Of a stretch of 64,000 nucleotides of DNA, positions 1 through 8,356 are shown one piece after another; positions within the stretch are counted from its first letter, which is position 1, and each line of letters opens with the position of its first letter. Both the position numbers and the translations under genes were made by a program. The stretch comes from Bacteroidetes bacterium GWE2_42_24 (GTDB taxonomy: Bacteria > Bacteroidota > Bacteroidia > Bacteroidales > TTA-H9): positions 85,053 through 149,052 of the forward strand of contig MEOA01000054.1 of the NCBI GenBank assembly GCA_001768515.1. Direction: 5' to 3'. The notes beneath the pieces are model-generated. The model did not search any database, was not told where the DNA came from, and saw only the letters and a program-made list of their open reading frames with translations.

Positions 1-753
1 AAACACGATCTTCATCAGATCAGCACCAATATCGGCAATTTTGGTGAAAATACCTCCTGCAATACGCAAGGCTGAGGCTCCAAGTGATTCCCCGATTGCA
101 AAACCGACGAAACTGGCACCTGCAATATTGCCAGGGACAAACAACAGGATAAAAATCATCATAATCAGTTCAACGCAAATGAGGAGCATCCCAACACTCA
201 TTCCCGCCTGAAGCGGAATACTCATTACATTGTAAGGTTTACTGCGAAGTGCAGCAAAAGAGGTTCTGGCGTTAGCCAATGTGTTGATTCTGATTCCAAA
301 CCATGCTACTCCGTATGACCCAAGCACACCGAGAATGGTCCATAACAACACATTTATGACGAAAAAGGGACGGCTGATTTCTCCATTTTTCACTGCATCG
401 GGTTCGGAGAGAAATCCGAAATAAGCAGCGATGACGATGCCAATGATTCCAAAGAGGATCATTAGAAACTTGCCTTGTTGCAACAAATAGGTCTTACATG
501 TTTCATAAATTATATTGGCAACGTTAAGCATTGATTTGTGTGCCGGCAGCTTTTTGATGAGTATAAACTGCCATAGTCCGAATACGAGGCCGAGTACGAT
601 GATAATGATACCCCAAAGCAGGAGGGAATGTCCATTCATTCCAGTCGATTCGAAATAACTCAGCTTTAAATCAGGTACCTTCAGGTCGGCCTCGCTTGCC
701 GCCGCGACCCAGGGAAGGGAGAGGGCCGCTGCAAGTGTTAGTAATCTTCTCAT
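1..753 (-). CDS. hppA: Membrane-bound ion-pumping pyrophosphatase, N-terminal part (cut by window edge)
   Basis: The first 251 residues of a V-type, membrane-integral pyrophosphatase that couples PPi hydrolysis to Na+ or H+ export across the inner membrane. The ATG is at 753 and the frame stays open to base 1, so the C-terminal part lies outside. Several hydrophobic helices are visible (about residues 43-66, 95-116, 138-158 and 188-225). The segment GASFVGFAIGESLGASALRI near the edge, followed by GGIFTKIADIGADL, is the diagnostic conserved region of this family. Residues 1-20 look like a signal peptide or first helix. The pumped ion and potassium dependence cannot be judged because the deciding residues are missing. 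The gene is transcribed divergently from the nuclease/soluble pyrophosphatase pair. Confidence 0.93.
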   Translation of the reverse strand, partial: MRRLLTLAAALSLPWVAAASEADLKVPDLKLSYFESTGMNGHSLLLWGIIIIVLGLVFGLWQFILIKKLPAHKSMLNVANIIYETCKTYLLQQGKFLMILFGIIGIVIAAYFGFLSEPDAVKNGEISRPFFVINVLLWTILGVLGSYGVAWFGIRINTLANARTSFAALRSKPYNVMSIPLQAGMSVGMLLICVELIMMIFILLFVPGNIAGASFVGFAIGESLGASALRIAGGIFTKIADIGADLMKIVF

Positions 754-776
754 AAATATGTAATTTTTATTGAGAG

Positions 777-784
777 CAAAAATA
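777..784 (-). promoter_or_regulatory. -7 promoter box of hppA
   Basis: On the minus strand this reads TATTTTTG, a match to the Bacteroidota -7 consensus TAnnTTTG, about 24 bases upstream of the hppA ATG. A TTG lies 25 bases further upstream (810-812), slightly beyond the usual 17-23 base spacing, so the -33 element is uncertain. Confidence 0.4.
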
Positions 785-886
785 CAGAAGATGATAATAC
801 TATCGACGCCAACACGTCTGTTCGGGTCTTTTTTTCTAAACTTTTAGCCTTTCAGTTTGTTTGAGAAGCCTGTTGTCGCATTGGAT

Positions 887-921
887 TTTGCACTTTAGTT
901 TGGTTTTACCGTATAAATTTG
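887..921 (+). promoter_or_regulatory. Bacteroidota-type promoter of the nuclease/pyrophosphatase run
   Basis: TTTG at 887-890 and TAAATTTG at 914-921 are separated by 23 bases. This fits the TTG-N17-23-TAnnTTTG arrangement known for this phylum. Transcription would begin near 928, giving a leader of roughly 74 bases before the ATG at 1002. Confidence 0.5.
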
Positions 922-1001
922 TAGTTTTATCAACTGAATTTAATGGAATGAAGATTACTGGCTAATCGTTGATAATTAATTTAATATAAGACGTCTTAAG
1001 A

Positions 1002-1586
1002 ATGAAAAAGATCCGACTGGAAGTAATCGGCATGTCGTACAGTCAACTTCAGAGTGGTGCCTATGCACTTATTCTTGGTGAAGCAGATGGCCGCCGCCGG
1101 TTGCCAATCATCATCGGTAGTTTTGAGGCCCAGTCTATAGCCCTGGAACTTGAAAAGATGAAGCCCTCGAGGCCGCTCACCCATGATCTTTTTAAGACCT
1201 TTGCTTCAACTTTTGATATCAGTGTTACAGAAGTGGTGATTCATAAATTTTCGGATGGTATCTTCTATGCCCTGTTATACTGCACCAACGGTGAGCGACG
1301 TGTTGAGATTGACTCCAGGACGAGTGATGCTGTTGCCCTTGCGCTTCGTTTTCGCTGTCCGATATATACCACAGAAGATGTGATGGCGCTTGCTGCCATT
1401 GATATGGCTGAGCAAAATGAAGTGTTTGACATGACTGGCGATTCTGATGATGTTGTTGAAGAGAGTGAATACGCCGGTATTGAGGTTGAAGAGCTTGAAA
1501 AAATGATGCAGGAGGCCATTGGTCGTGAGGAATACGAAAAGGCTTCCCTCATCCGGGATGAGATCAAACGAAGGGCTTCGTCGTGA
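1002..1586 (+). CDS. Bifunctional nuclease family protein (DUF151) with C-terminal UVR motif
   Basis: A 194-residue protein. Residues 1 to about 130 form the DUF151/bifunctional nuclease domain; recognisable pieces are GRRRLPIIIG, PLTHDL and SRTSDAVALALR. The last 35 residues form a UVR (UvrB/UvrC-type) motif, EELEKMMQEAI followed by EYEKASLIRDEI, which usually mediates protein contacts. A middle acidic linker (about 135-158) joins the two. Some plant homologues have RNase/DNase activity, but the bacterial role is poorly defined. The stop overlaps the next gene's GTG in a GTGA overlap, suggesting translational coupling to the pyrophosphatase lipoprotein. Confidence 0.9.
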   Translation: MKKIRLEVIGMSYSQLQSGAYALILGEADGRRRLPIIIGSFEAQSIALELEKMKPSRPLTHDLFKTFASTFDISVTEVVIHKFSDGIFYALLYCTNGERRVEIDSRTSDAVALALRFRCPIYTTEDVMALAAIDMAEQNEVFDMTGDSDDVVEESEYAGIEVEELEKMMQEAIGREEYEKASLIRDEIKRRASS

Positions 1587-2224
1587 GTGTAAGAGATGCA
1601 TGTCGTATGATGAGCCCGCGCATTCTCCTGATTTTAGTGGTATCAGGGCTTTTTGCCGGTTGTACGGGCCGCGACTATTCAACACTTCCATCGATTAACG
1701 AGGATCATCAGGTGACCATGGTGGTTGAGATTGCTGCAGGCACCTCTGTAAAAATCGAATATAATCAAGAGAAAAGAGCGTTTCTTCCTGATTCTATTGC
1801 AGGTAAAGTCAGAGTTGTTGATTACCTGCCTTATCCTCTCAACTATGGTTTTATTCCTTCAACATTGCAGTCGACCGAAAGAGGTGGTGATGGTGATCCA
1901 CTTGACGTGCTTTTGCTTGGAGCGTCTTTGCCCACCGGAACCATAATTAAGGTTATCCCGATAGCCATCTTGAGATTGAAGGACGAAGGGGAGGCTGATG
2001 AAAAGATATTGGTGATACCTGCTGATCCTTCTGCCAGGGTGGTTCAGGTAGATGATTTTGCCTCGCTGAGAATGAATTATCCCTCTATTCTGTCACAACT
2101 TGAAGTATGGTTTATTAATTACAAAGGGCCAGGGGTGATAACCTCTTCTGGTTGGGGTGATGAGGCGGAGGCCTGGGCAATGATTCTGGACTGCAGGATA
2201 GATCAGAAAAAAATGGTGGATTGA
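1583..2224 (+). CDS. Family I inorganic pyrophosphatase with lipoprotein signal peptide
   Basis: A soluble-type (family I) pyrophosphatase, which hydrolyses PPi to two phosphates with Mg2+. The expected active-site residues are present: E and K in VVEI/VKIEY, NYGFIP, the metal-binding DGDPLD, DEGEADEK and the late NYKG. Unlike the cytosolic enzyme, this one starts with a hydrophobic stretch ending in LFAGC, with Cys at residue 27, which looks like a lipobox. It is therefore predicted to be a lipoprotein outside the cytoplasm. The GTG at 1583 overlaps the upstream stop; ATG codons at 1607 and 1610 are better placed for a signal peptide and may be the true start. The lipobox is imperfect (Phe at -3), so the location is an inference. 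Confidence 0.87.
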   Translation: MSVRDACRMMSPRILLILVVSGLFAGCTGRDYSTLPSINEDHQVTMVVEIAAGTSVKIEYNQEKRAFLPDSIAGKVRVVDYLPYPLNYGFIPSTLQSTERGGDGDPLDVLLLGASLPTGTIIKVIPIAILRLKDEGEADEKILVIPADPSARVVQVDDFASLRMNYPSILSQLEVWFINYKGPGVITSSGWGDEAEAWAMILDCRIDQKKMVD

Positions 2225-2247
2225 AATGGTGTTAAGTATAAATTGAA

Positions 2248-3039
2248 ATGAAACAATATCTTGATTTACTCCGACATGTGCTGGAAAACGGATCGCGGCG
2301 AAGCGACCGGACAGGTACAGGAACCATCGGTGTGTTTGGCTATCAGATGAGGTTTGATCTGAGTAATGGGTTCCCGTTGTTAACAACCAAGAAGCTACAT
2401 CTTCGAAGCATCATTCATGAATTGCTCTGGTTTCTTAATGGAGATACCAATATTGCATACCTAAACCAAAACAAAGTTTCTATATGGGATGAGTGGGCCC
2501 GATCCGATGGAGAACTGGGCCCTATTTACGGGTATCAATGGCGCTCCTGGCCATCATACGATGGTGGTCACATTGACCAGTTGCAACAAGTACTGAAATC
2601 CATTCGGGAAAATCCTGATTCACGGCGGCATCTGGTGAGTGCATGGAATGTGGCACAAATTGATCAGATGGCTCTGCCTCCCTGTCACATTTTGTTCCAG
2701 TTTTATGTTAACGATGGTGAATTATCGCTTCAGTTGTATCAGAGAAGTGCCGATATTTTCATAGGGGTTCCGTTCAATATTGCCTCTTATGTGCTGCTGC
2801 TGATGATGGTCGCGCAACAGACAGGACTCAGACCAGGCGAATTTATCCATACGCTTGGTGATGCGCATATTTACCTTAATCACCTTGATCAGGTGAAACT
2901 TCAGCTAAGCCGTGAGCCATATCAATCGCCAACAATGAGAATAAAGAAGGCTCAAACGTTGTTCAGCTACACCTTTGACGATTTTGTGCTGGAGAATTAT
3001 ACTTGTCATCCGCATATAAAAGGAGAGATAGCTATCTGA
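2248..3039 (+). CDS. thyA: Thymidylate synthase
   Basis: Converts dUMP and methylene-tetrahydrofolate to dTMP and dihydrofolate. At 263 residues it matches the usual ThyA length. The sequence is collinear with the family: RTGTGT near the N-terminus, the folate/substrate region IYGYQWR, the catalytic Cys at residue 146 in PPCHILFQF, and the dUMP-binding QRSAD and FNIASY motifs. It ends with the expected short C-terminal hydrophobic tail. Dihydrofolate reductase follows directly, regenerating the cofactor that this enzyme oxidises. No promoter is visible in the 23 bases before it, so it probably shares the upstream transcript. Confidence 0.97.
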   Translation: MKQYLDLLRHVLENGSRRSDRTGTGTIGVFGYQMRFDLSNGFPLLTTKKLHLRSIIHELLWFLNGDTNIAYLNQNKVSIWDEWARSDGELGPIYGYQWRSWPSYDGGHIDQLQQVLKSIRENPDSRRHLVSAWNVAQIDQMALPPCHILFQFYVNDGELSLQLYQRSADIFIGVPFNIASYVLLLMMVAQQTGLRPGEFIHTLGDAHIYLNHLDQVKLQLSREPYQSPTMRIKKAQTLFSYTFDDFVLENYTCHPHIKGEIAI

Positions 3040-3098
3040 GGCGTAAATGGTTGTGATTTCCTTTCGACCTGAGTACCTTATTTGGCTTATTTTCGTTA

Positions 3099-3106
3099 TA
3101 TCTTTG
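3099..3106 (+). promoter_or_regulatory. -7 promoter box before folA
   Basis: TATCTTTG matches TAnnTTTG. It lies 17 bases before the ATG at 3124, inside what would be coding sequence if the upstream TTG (3082) were used, so it argues for the ATG. The nearest TTTG upstream (3081-3084) is only 14 bases away, so the -33 element is weak. Confidence 0.4.
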
Positions 3107-3123
3107 AACTAAATTCTCTGCTG

Positions 3124-3618
3124 ATGAAAAATCTATCTATTATCGTTGCATTTGCAAATGATCAGGCTATTGGATTCAAAGGAACCATGCCCTGGCATCT
3201 GTCGGAGGACCTGAAGCATTTCAAGGAGGTGACGTTTGGACAGCCAGTCATCATGGGGCGACGCACCTGGGAATCTTTACCCAGACGTCCTTTGCCTGGC
3301 AGGCTTAATATCGTTGTGTCTGCGACGATGCATGATGTCAAAGGTTGTGTGGTTGTTGCTTCACCGGCTGAGGCTGTCAGCCTTTGCCCTGAAGAAAGCC
3401 AGCCTTTCGTTATTGGTGGAGGTGCGCTCTACAGGCATTTCCTGCCATTGGTTAATAACCTATACATAACGCGCATATATGAAGATGTAGAGGCTGATAC
3501 ATGGTTTCCTGAAGTTGATTTTGCGCAGTGGAACCTTACCAGCCATCGAAAATTTCTTAACCCCGAGGGATTAGATTATGCTTTTCAGATTTTTGAACGG
3601 AAAATCAATGAATTATGA
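3124..3618 (+). CDS. folA: Dihydrofolate reductase
   Basis: Reduces dihydrofolate to tetrahydrofolate with NADPH. The 164-residue protein shows the family signature: AFANDQAIGFKGTMPWHLSE near the N-terminus with the conserved Trp and the acidic catalytic residue in SEDLKHF, the NADPH-binding VIMGRRTWES and RLNIVVS, and FVIGGGALY. The frame is open back to a TTG at 3082, but the ATG at 3124 gives the normal family N-terminus and sits just behind a promoter box. The gene follows thyA, the reaction partner that generates dihydrofolate. The stop overlaps the next start as ATGA. Confidence 0.96.
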   Translation: MKNLSIIVAFANDQAIGFKGTMPWHLSEDLKHFKEVTFGQPVIMGRRTWESLPRRPLPGRLNIVVSATMHDVKGCVVVASPAEAVSLCPEESQPFVIGGGALYRHFLPLVNNLYITRIYEDVEADTWFPEVDFAQWNLTSHRKFLNPEGLDYAFQIFERKINEL

Positions 3619-4472
3619 GATACAGCCGCATTGTTGTTACTCTTCTCGTTTTATTAATTTGGAATGGAGGATGCAAAATTGATGATTCGAGCCGAATTGA
3701 TTTTGATTGGAACAAACGTATTGTTGAAGATCAGTTGTGGGCAGAGGCCTTATTTGCTTATCACTATAAATTCCTTTTTGATGCTTTATCCGACTCGGCC
3801 GTTGTGGTAGGATCAGATACCCGATATGATTCGGCCGATTTGATACGTTCAGGGCAGCAGGTTATTTTGGATTATGGCGACGGAAGGTTATGTCCGGACG
3901 GGAGAATTCGTAAAGGGAGAATAACCCTTGCAATCCATGGTTTTATTTTTGAACCGGGAGCTACTGCTACGATGACTTTTAATGATGATTTTTATTTCGG
4001 ATCAAACCATATCGGAGGGGTAGTTGAGTTATCTGGTGTGCCGGATACCTTAGGCTCAAATACTCGATTTTTATATACTGTGAAGGATGGTTTGATCGAT
4101 CTCGGGTACGATTATGAGTATAATATCAGGTATGGCTGCTCCTGGAAAACGCATTGGATTGGCGGAGCTAGCACCCTGTTTCAGCCCTCCGACGATCGGT
4201 TTATAGTAAAGGGCAGCAGCAATGGGAAAGGTCGTGAGCATGATCAGTTTGTTGTTGTAATCAATGATTCGCTTTGGCTGCAGCCTGGATGTCATTATCT
4301 GCGGGGTGGTAAATCTACATTGACAATGCCGGGTTTTGAAGTCAATAAAGGAACCCTTGATTATTTGGGGAAAGACAGTTGTTTTGGATATGCCAATGTT
4401 ATCTTCAGTGGTAAGACTTCAAACGGTGATCCGGTGATTAGCAGCAGATACAGGATGAGGATTAGCTTCTGA
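3615..4472 (+). CDS. Putative lipoprotein of unknown function
   Basis: I do not recognise this 285-residue protein. It begins with a short charged N-terminus, a hydrophobic stretch and WNGGC with Cys at residue 20, consistent with a lipoprotein signal peptide. The rest is rich in aromatic and Gly/Asp residues and looks like an all-beta secreted domain. It contains repeated short strands such as ITLAIHGFIF, ATMTFNDDFYF and GKSTLTMPGF, and three widely spaced cysteines in the last third. It is translationally coupled to folA (ATGA overlap) but has no obvious folate link. It ends convergently 25 bases from the next minus-strand gene. Confidence 0.7.
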   Translation: MRYSRIVVTLLVLLIWNGGCKIDDSSRIDFDWNKRIVEDQLWAEALFAYHYKFLFDALSDSAVVVGSDTRYDSADLIRSGQQVILDYGDGRLCPDGRIRKGRITLAIHGFIFEPGATATMTFNDDFYFGSNHIGGVVELSGVPDTLGSNTRFLYTVKDGLIDLGYDYEYNIRYGCSWKTHWIGGASTLFQPSDDRFIVKGSSNGKGREHDQFVVVINDSLWLQPGCHYLRGGKSTLTMPGFEVNKGTLDYLGKDSCFGYANVIFSGKTSNGDPVISSRYRMRISF

Positions 4473-4497
4473 TAAATAGATTCTTATTTTAGGGAGG

Positions 4498-5757
4498 TTA
4501 TGTTTTTTGTTTTTTCTTTTTGGCAGCAGGGAAAAGGATGTTATTGAGAATAAGCCTGTAACCGGGTGAGTTGGGGTGTAGTTCAAGCTGGGTTGGAGGA
4601 TCACCTACAAAATGCTGGTAATCTTCAGGATCATGACCGCCCAGATAAGTCCAGGTTCCATTGCCAAATTCGCCATGTATGTACCGTGCTTCATTCATTG
4701 GTTTGTTTTCACCCATGACAATTACTTCCGGCTTCAGATATTGACTCCCGAAGGCTGTGGTTTGTCCCATGAAACCCTTTATGATTCTAACATGGTTTTG
4801 GCACAGCATCGTAGGGACAACATCCCATTTGGCTGAGAAATCAAACAGTGAGAAATAGTCGTTATTTTCATTTAAAGCATGCCTGGTATCGGGGTCTACA
4901 TCAATTGATGAGATTTCGTATTCATTTGGATTAGTTGAGATGGCAAAGTTTGTGAAGGCAAAGCATTTTGAATAATCGAGTTTTTGTTGTGCCTGAGGAT
5001 CAATAGGATCACCATCGAACATCTGTGCACAGATGTCAACACCTTCGGCTGCTAATGCCACATCATAGCTGTCGGGAGCCGAGCACATGGCAAACAGATA
5101 GCCACCTCCGGCGACAAAATCTCTGATTTTTAATGCAACGGCCAGTTTAAGCTGCGATACCTTTGCAAATCCGTGCCGGGCGGCCGAGGCTTCAGCCAGT
5201 TTTACATCTTGCTGGTACCATTCAGCGTTGCGGTAGCGGAACCAGAATTTGCCATATTGACCTGTGAAGTCTTCATGATGCAGATGAAGCCAGTCGTATG
5301 TCGGCAGTACTCCTGCCAGCATTTCATCATCATAAATTACATCATAAGGGATTTCGGCATAAGTGAGCGCCAGTGTAACCGCATCGTCCCATGGAAGTTT
5401 GTTTTTGGGAGAATATACGGCCACGCGTGGAGCCTTGTGAAGTTTCACGGCATCCATGTTGACTTCAGGTTGTGCAATCTGATTTAGGATTGCCTGAGCC
5501 TGGACGTCGGCAACTGGTTGGGAAGTTACGCCACGTATGGCACACTCGTTTTCAACAGACTTGCTATAGGGCATCATGAAACTACCTCCCCTGTAGTTAA
5601 GAAGCCAGTCAATTTCAACCTGCCTCTCAAGGGCCCAGTAAGCGATACCATAAGCTTTAAGGTGGTCCTTCTGTTTTTCATCCATCGGGATTAGCAGCCA
5701 TGTTGCATGTAATTGCCCTGCTATGAGCAGAAAGATTATCAGGATGTTTTTTTTCAT
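4498..5757 (-). CDS. Secreted protein of the Bacteroidota 'asparagine synthetase B'-labelled family
   Basis: A 419-residue protein starting with a clear signal peptide (MKKNILIIFLLIAGQLHA), so it acts outside the cytoplasm. Long conserved blocks (WLLNYRGGSFMMPY, APRVAVYSPKNK, PYDVIYDDE, WLHLHHEDFTGQYGKF, GGGYLFAMCSAPDSYDVAL) match a family I remember being called asparagine synthetase B in this phylum. It has neither the N-terminal Cys amidotransferase domain nor the PP-loop ATP domain of true AsnB. The middle block around GGGYLFAMCSA resembles a class I amidotransferase or ThuA-like flavodoxin fold. The real function is unknown. It is convergent with the upstream lipoprotein gene. Confidence 0.75.
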   Translation of the reverse strand: MKKNILIIFLLIAGQLHATWLLIPMDEKQKDHLKAYGIAYWALERQVEIDWLLNYRGGSFMMPYSKSVENECAIRGVTSQPVADVQAQAILNQIAQPEVNMDAVKLHKAPRVAVYSPKNKLPWDDAVTLALTYAEIPYDVIYDDEMLAGVLPTYDWLHLHHEDFTGQYGKFWFRYRNAEWYQQDVKLAEASAARHGFAKVSQLKLAVALKIRDFVAGGGYLFAMCSAPDSYDVALAAEGVDICAQMFDGDPIDPQAQQKLDYSKCFAFTNFAISTNPNEYEISSIDVDPDTRHALNENNDYFSLFDFSAKWDVVPTMLCQNHVRIIKGFMGQTTAFGSQYLKPEVIVMGENKPMNEARYIHGEFGNGTWTYLGGHDPEDYQHFVGDPPTQLELHPNSPGYRLILNNILFPAAKKKKQKT

Positions 5758-5807
5758 ATAAAATCAGGTACTGATAGGAAAAACGAAGTGGGGGCAGGTA
5801 GGTTCAT

Positions 5808-7337
5808 TCAAAAGGTAACATCTTCGTTGTTCATCCTTGATGGTAGTGTCATGGTTTTGGGCTGGTCGAAACCATTTCCCGGGGTCATTAGATTATAATC
5901 ACCAAATTCATTGGGGATGTCATCCTCAAACCGGGCAAATTGAGCAACGAACCTCAACCTGACATCAGCGAGTGCACCATTTCGGTGTTTTGCTATGATA
6001 ATGTCGCCTTTTCCCATAGTAGAACTGCCATCCTCATACTGATCGATTTTGTAGTATTCGGGACGATAGATGAACATCACGATATCGGCGTCCTGCTCAA
6101 TGGCTCCCGACTCGCGGAGGTCACTCAACATGGGTCTTTTTGTTCCTGTACGGGTCTCTACCGAACGGTTGAGCTGCGACAGGACGATAACCGGCAGGTT
6201 TAATTCTTTGGCGAGGGCTTTTAATGATCTGCTGATTGTGCTGATTTCCTGTTCGCGGTTTCCTTTTGTTTCGCCTCCTCCAATGGTCATGAGTTGTATA
6301 TAGTCAATCATGACCATCTCGATGTTATACTGTTCTTTGAGCCTGCGGCATTTTGCCCTGAGTTCAAAGACAGAGAGGGCAGGAGTGTCGTCAATGAAAA
6401 TCGGAGCTTCTTCGAGAGAGGCAATTCTGGCATGTAATTGCTCCCATTCATAATCTTTCAGATCACCTTTGCGCAGTTTGTCGGCCGGTAACTGGCTTTC
6501 GGAAGCAACCAGACGGGTTACAAGCTGTACAGCACCCATTTCAAGTGAAAACACGGCAACTGGTCGTTTGTGTTCAACGGCCATGTTGCGTGCCATGGTA
6601 AGGGTGAAAGCTGTTTTACCCATACCGGGCCTCGCTGCCAAAACGATAAGGTCAGTTTTTTGCCAGCCGCTTGTAATGCGGTCAAGATCTGTGAATCCGG
6701 ATGGCACTCCGGTAAAATGGCCTTCTGACTCTTTTGCTTTTTGTACCTCATCGATGGCTTTCTTTACCAGTGATTGCATGGTGTCGTAGCCTCTCCTGAA
6801 GTTATTTTCGCTGACCTCAAATAGTCTTTGTTGTGCATCGTCCAGCATTTCGAGTACATCGGCCGATTCTTCGTATGCCGTTCCAAGTGTTTGATTAGAG
6901 ACCCTTATCAGTTCACGCTGGATAAACTTTTGGGTGACTATACGCGCATGAAATTCAATATTGGCCGAAGAGGTAACTTTATTTGTCAATTGCGCGATAT
7001 AGAGTGCCCCTCCACAGATTTCAAGATCCCCGCGATTTCTTAATTCGTTCGTTACCGTAATGATGTCGACGGGTTCGCTTCGGTTGAAAAGTGATTGAAC
7101 AGCGGAATATATCTTCTTGTGCGACTCTTTGTAGAAGACCTCAGGCTTCAGGCTGTCGATGACAGCTGAAAGCGCATTTTTTTCGATGAGGATGGCGCCA
7201 AGTACTGCTTCCTCAACTTCAACAGCCTGCGGGGGTATCTTTCCCAGTACATCGGGTGCAGGGTATAGTTTATCGCGGGTGCGCCGACGGGTATTATCGG
7301 CCTTTTCCTGAACAGTGGTATTAGAGGTTTCTTCCAT
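5808..7337 (-). CDS. dnaB: Replicative DNA helicase
   Basis: The hexameric 5'-3' helicase of the replication fork. At 509 residues it is slightly longer than the E. coli protein. The N-terminal DnaB domain begins after a charged leader at PPQAVEVEEAVLGAIL, and the RecA-like ATPase domain carries the Walker A AARPGMGKTAF (Lys near residue 241). Walker B is in VMIDYIQLM, and downstream motifs include LNRSVETR and DLRESGAIEQDADIV. No intein is present. The first ATG (7337) is used; a -7-like TAATTTTG sits only 4 bases upstream of it (7342-7349). The secreted 'AsnB-like' gene ends the neighbourhood on the same strand. Confidence 0.97.
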   Translation of the reverse strand: MEETSNTTVQEKADNTRRRTRDKLYPAPDVLGKIPPQAVEVEEAVLGAILIEKNALSAVIDSLKPEVFYKESHKKIYSAVQSLFNRSEPVDIITVTNELRNRGDLEICGGALYIAQLTNKVTSSANIEFHARIVTQKFIQRELIRVSNQTLGTAYEESADVLEMLDDAQQRLFEVSENNFRRGYDTMQSLVKKAIDEVQKAKESEGHFTGVPSGFTDLDRITSGWQKTDLIVLAARPGMGKTAFTLTMARNMAVEHKRPVAVFSLEMGAVQLVTRLVASESQLPADKLRKGDLKDYEWEQLHARIASLEEAPIFIDDTPALSVFELRAKCRRLKEQYNIEMVMIDYIQLMTIGGGETKGNREQEISTISRSLKALAKELNLPVIVLSQLNRSVETRTGTKRPMLSDLRESGAIEQDADIVMFIYRPEYYKIDQYEDGSSTMGKGDIIIAKHRNGALADVRLRFVAQFARFEDDIPNEFGDYNLMTPGNGFDQPKTMTLPSRMNNEDVTF

Positions 7338-7414
7338 GGTCCAAAATTACAGATATTGGTTGTGATTTCTGATCAGTGTTGATAAGTTTTTAATTTGCAG
7401 TAAGGAGTAGCTTG

Positions 7415-8149
7415 TTAGCTGTCGTATATGCCTGATGAATCCCCCACAATCACAATATCACTTTCTGATACTGGTTTTTCACCCCTATATTTTTGGAAAA
7501 GCCTTGCAACGGTTACTGTATCTTTCTGACAATATTTCACGATTCGGGCCAGGTCGTGTTCTATCCAATAAACTGAGGCTACCTCACTTCCATTGATATC
7601 GTCTTTCGGGGTTGGAAGTCCAAATAGTGTGGCAAGAAGTGCCAGCGAGGTAAAGCTCTTGTAATCGCCGAATTTCCATAGCTCCATAGTGTCAATATGG
7701 GATATTTCCCATGGTTTGTGCCCGGCAATATCAAAAGTTTTTGGTAGAGGAAGGCCGTTGACAAGCATACGTCGCGCGATGACCGGAAAGTCAAATTCTT
7801 TGCCATTATGTGCCGCAAGATAGTAATCACTGTCCCTGAAGAATTGATTAACCATCACAGCAAACCGACAGAGTAGCTCCTTTTCATCATCGCCTGCGAA
7901 GGATTTTACTCTCAAATGCCCGGCATGAAAATAGGCAGCCGAGATGCAAATGATTTTCGAGAATTCTGCATAGATTCCAGCCTTGCGGTATAGGGTTTCT
8001 GCCGTTTCATCGGGAGCGCGTTTCAGTGTGTCGGCCTTGTGTTCCCAAAGTTTTTTGAAGTCAGCAGGAAGGTCATCATAGGACGGCCATTGTGGAACAG
8101 TTTCAATATCAAGAAACAGTACTTTATTTAATTGGATGTGGTCTAGCAT
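7415..8149 (-). CDS. PolB-like 3'-5' exonuclease (DEDD superfamily)
   Basis: A 244-residue protein of the predicted exonuclease family related to the proofreading domain of family B DNA polymerases. Motif I is FLDIETVPQ (Asp and Glu metal ligands). Motif II is YYLAAHNGKEFDFPVIARRM. Motif III is around IVKYCQKDTVTVARLF (Tyr-Cys-x-Lys-Asp). No polymerase domain is present, so it is a free-standing nuclease, probably acting in DNA repair or processing. It lies just upstream of dnaB on the same strand with a 77-base gap and may be cotranscribed. Confidence 0.85.
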   Translation of the reverse strand: MLDHIQLNKVLFLDIETVPQWPSYDDLPADFKKLWEHKADTLKRAPDETAETLYRKAGIYAEFSKIICISAAYFHAGHLRVKSFAGDDEKELLCRFAVMVNQFFRDSDYYLAAHNGKEFDFPVIARRMLVNGLPLPKTFDIAGHKPWEISHIDTMELWKFGDYKSFTSLALLATLFGLPTPKDDINGSEVASVYWIEHDLARIVKYCQKDTVTVARLFQKYRGEKPVSESDIVIVGDSSGIYDS

Positions 8150-8356
8150 TGGATTCGGTGTGTTCTGTCGGGTTGAGAAAAACTTTTGTTAAATGTAAAA
8201 CTTTTATTCATTTTAGCACGTGTCTTTCAATTGGCCAGAATTTTTTTGTGTGTTCTCATCCTAAGTCATTTAAAAGAAAGCTGAATGATTGATTGTGGTG
8301 CTTCGATTCAGGCAAAGTATAATGTCATTTAACCATTAATATTTATATTTCAGACA

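Noticed and set aside
3082..3123. Upstream extension of folA from a TTG
   Set aside because: The extra 14 residues are not part of the family and cover a promoter-like -7 box; the ATG at 3124 fits better.
8150..8356. Possible small gene or RNA between the exonuclease and mnmD
   Set aside because: No convincing start, stop, hairpin or promoter box could be identified; left as an ordinary divergent spacer.
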